Assembly: GCA_963827585.1 (NCBI GenBank)
Contig: CAWHCK010000049.1
Coordinates: 124,001-188,000 of the forward strand
Direction: 5' to 3'
Source: VAZQ01 sp963827585
GTDB taxonomy: Bacteria; Pseudomonadota; Alphaproteobacteria; Rhizobiales; Xanthobacteraceae
Length of the DNA: 64,000 nt
Positions 62,959-64,000 of the stretch are shown in pieces (positions within the stretch are counted from its first letter, which is position 1; each line of letters starts with the position of its first letter). Both the position numbers and the translations under genes were made by a program. The notes under the pieces are model-generated. The model had not been told where the DNA came from and ran no database searches. It saw nothing but the letters and a program-made list of their open reading frames with translations.

Positions 62959-63240
62959 ATGACCATGCGCATGATAACGAGATCGATGGTCGCGTTGGGA
63001 TTCGTCGGCGCAATCGCCGGTGGCTCCGCGACGCCCACGTCGGCGCAGGGAATCTATCTGCAAGGACCGGGCTTCGATATCGGCATCGGGCGCCCTGCGT
63101 ACCGCGATCGTTACTATCGAAGTTACTACGACTACAACTATGTCGGCCCGCCGGTGTACTCGGGCAGGCGCTACTACGGCCCGCCCGGCGTCTACTACGA
63201 GCGGCGTGGCAACCGGTGGCGTGACCGCGATTGGGATTAG
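62959..63240 (+). CDS. Small secreted Tyr/Gly/Arg-rich protein
   Basis: 93 residues from MTMRMITRSMVALGF, with AAAGGA before the ATG (a start two codons later is possible). Signal peptide cut near SAQ/GIYL. The mature part is rich in Tyr, Gly, Pro and Arg (RPAYRDRYYRSYYDYNYVGP, YYGPPGVYYERRGNRWRDRD). Such small proteins are frequent in rhizobial envelopes; no function is known. A strong bidirectional hairpin follows. Confidence 0.75.
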   Translation: MTMRMITRSMVALGFVGAIAGGSATPTSAQGIYLQGPGFDIGIGRPAYRDRYYRSYYDYNYVGPPVYSGRRYYGPPGVYYERRGNRWRDRDWD

Positions 63241-63252
63241 TCGCACTGGTCG

Positions 63253-63282
63253 GGCCCCGGCCGCAATTTGGCGGCCGGGGCC
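63253..63282. terminator. Bidirectional hairpin terminator
   Basis: A perfect 12-base stem GGCCCCGGCCGC / GCGGCCGGGGCC with an AATTTG loop lies between two convergent genes. It is the strongest hairpin seen in the window. Confidence 0.8.
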
Positions 63283-63328
63283 AATGCGGGTCTTGGCCCA
63301 ATTGCGTCGTGCCGCAGGCAAGGTGTCC

Positions 63329-64000
63329 TTATGACACCTGTCGTCCTTGACCCTGCCAGTAGCGCGCGCGCAGCTCCTTCTTGTCGATCTTGCCATTGAA
63401 AAGGCGCGGCAGCGTTTCCACGAAGTCGATGCTGCGCGGCTTCTTGTAGCTGGCGATCAGATTGCGGCAATGCTGGATGAGGTCGCTCGCATCGGCGGGG
63501 CACTGCGGCCGTAGCACGACGCAGGCCTTGATGGATTCGCCCCAATGGGCGTCGGGCACGCCGATGACGGCGGCTTGCAGGACCGCCGGATGCGTCAACA
63601 GCGCCTCCTCCACTTCGCGCGAATAGATGTTCTCGCCGCCGGAAACGATCATGTCCTTCTTGCGGTCGACGATGAAGAGAAACGCCTCCGAATCGAAGAA
63701 GCCGACGTCGCCGGTATGCATCCAGCCGTCGCGCAGCGACTCGGCCGTCGCCGCGCTGTTGTTCCAGTATCCGCTCATCAGGCTCGGGCCGCGGATCAGG
63801 ATGTCGCCGATTTCCTCCGGGGCGCAGTCGCAACCGTCGGGCCGAACCACGCGGATGGCATGGTCGAAAAAAGGTTGCCCGGCCGACGCCAGCCGCCGCG
63901 CCTCTTCCGCGGTCCCGTCCGGCCGATGCTCGTGCGCGTGCAGGATGGTACCGACGATGCACTCGGTCATGCCGTAGACCTGGGTGAAGATCGGCCCGAA
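63329..64000 (-). CDS. AMP-binding acyl-CoA ligase, C-terminal part (cut by window edge)
   Basis: The frame is open to the right edge; 223 residues are visible. Motifs: FTQVYGMTE (A5 region), DILIRGPSLMSGYWNN, DGWMHTGDVGFFDSEAFLFIVDRKKDMIVSGGENIYSREVEE (A7-A8 with the hinge), HPAVLQAAVIGVPDAHWGE and the catalytic lysine in LPRLFNGKIDKKEL (A10). This is the C-terminal half of an adenylate-forming ligase, probably for fatty or aromatic acids. It is convergent with the small secreted protein. Confidence 0.9.
   Translation of the reverse strand, partial: FGPIFTQVYGMTECIVGTILHAHEHRPDGTAEEARRLASAGQPFFDHAIRVVRPDGCDCAPEEIGDILIRGPSLMSGYWNNSAATAESLRDGWMHTGDVGFFDSEAFLFIVDRKKDMIVSGGENIYSREVEEALLTHPAVLQAAVIGVPDAHWGESIKACVVLRPQCPADASDLIQHCRNLIASYKKPRSIDFVETLPRLFNGKIDKKELRARYWQGQGRQVS

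Overview
The window reads as a chromosomal stretch of a GC-rich alphaproteobacterium, most likely Hyphomicrobiales (Bradyrhizobium / Pseudolabrys / Xanthobacteraceae-like). The reasons are high GC, the large number of Bug/TctC solute receptors, the AGAGCATGATC and GTAGGATGGGTTGAGCG palindromic intergenic repeats, a PHA-granule protein, a decarboxylase remnant of a type common in Bradyrhizobium, and the overall mix of aromatic-acid and acyl-CoA catabolism with ABC, TRAP and TTT uptake. No rRNA, tRNA, CRISPR, phage or intact insertion sequence was recognised. The taxonomic call is inference from content only.

Layout. 0-6.7 kb: enoyl-CoA hydratase tail, a Bug receptor, a MetE/UROD-fold protein, a triple RidA fusion, and an ABC importer of the nitrate/sulfonate type. 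7-12.9 kb: a complete tripartite tricarboxylate transporter (TctC-TctB-TctA) run into a TIM-barrel isomerase and an enolase-superfamily enzyme; the last frame runs on into an outer-membrane barrel remnant. 12.9-15.7 kb: Bug receptor plus two SMP-30 lactonases. 16.2-28.7 kb: a catabolic block (Bug, PHA protein, two dehydrogenases, two amidohydrolases, TRAP transporter, quinone-oxidoreductase-like enzyme, PaaK-like CoA ligase, class II aldolase), flanked by direct copies of the 3' end of the collagen-like gene at 28.7-30.2 kb. 30-46 kb: Bug, Rieske plus PQQ dehydrogenase pair, carboxymuconolactone decarboxylase, a class A penicillin-binding protein, the homogentisate genes fahA-hmgA, a UvrD-like helicase, an Ldh-type dehydrogenase and PPK2. 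46-54 kb: single-cysteine racemase/decarboxylase, Bug, flavin monooxygenase and a Liv ABC importer, all on the minus strand. 54-64 kb: a 6PGDH-like dehydrogenase, acyl-CoA dehydrogenase, Bug, a dihydroxyphthalate-decarboxylase-like protein, and the only recognisable transcription regulator (LysR), divergent from a monooxygenase plus a second fumarylacetoacetase-like gene; an AMP-ligase is cut by the right edge.

The common theme is scavenging of organic acids: seven intact Bug receptors, one TRAP, one TTT and two ABC importers sit beside enzymes that decarboxylate, oxygenate, hydrolyse or CoA-activate carboxylic and aromatic acids. Products would plausibly enter acyl-CoA or homogentisate/fumarate pathways.

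Caution: nine genes carry at least one single-base frameshift (ten in total) in otherwise well-kept frames, and two more read through their expected stop. This looks more like assembly indels than decay, so the pseudogene labels below mean disrupted as given. Several true remnants (repeat-protein 3' end, Bug C-terminus, Orn/Lys/Arg decarboxylase N-terminus, porin C-terminus) mark old rearrangement joints.
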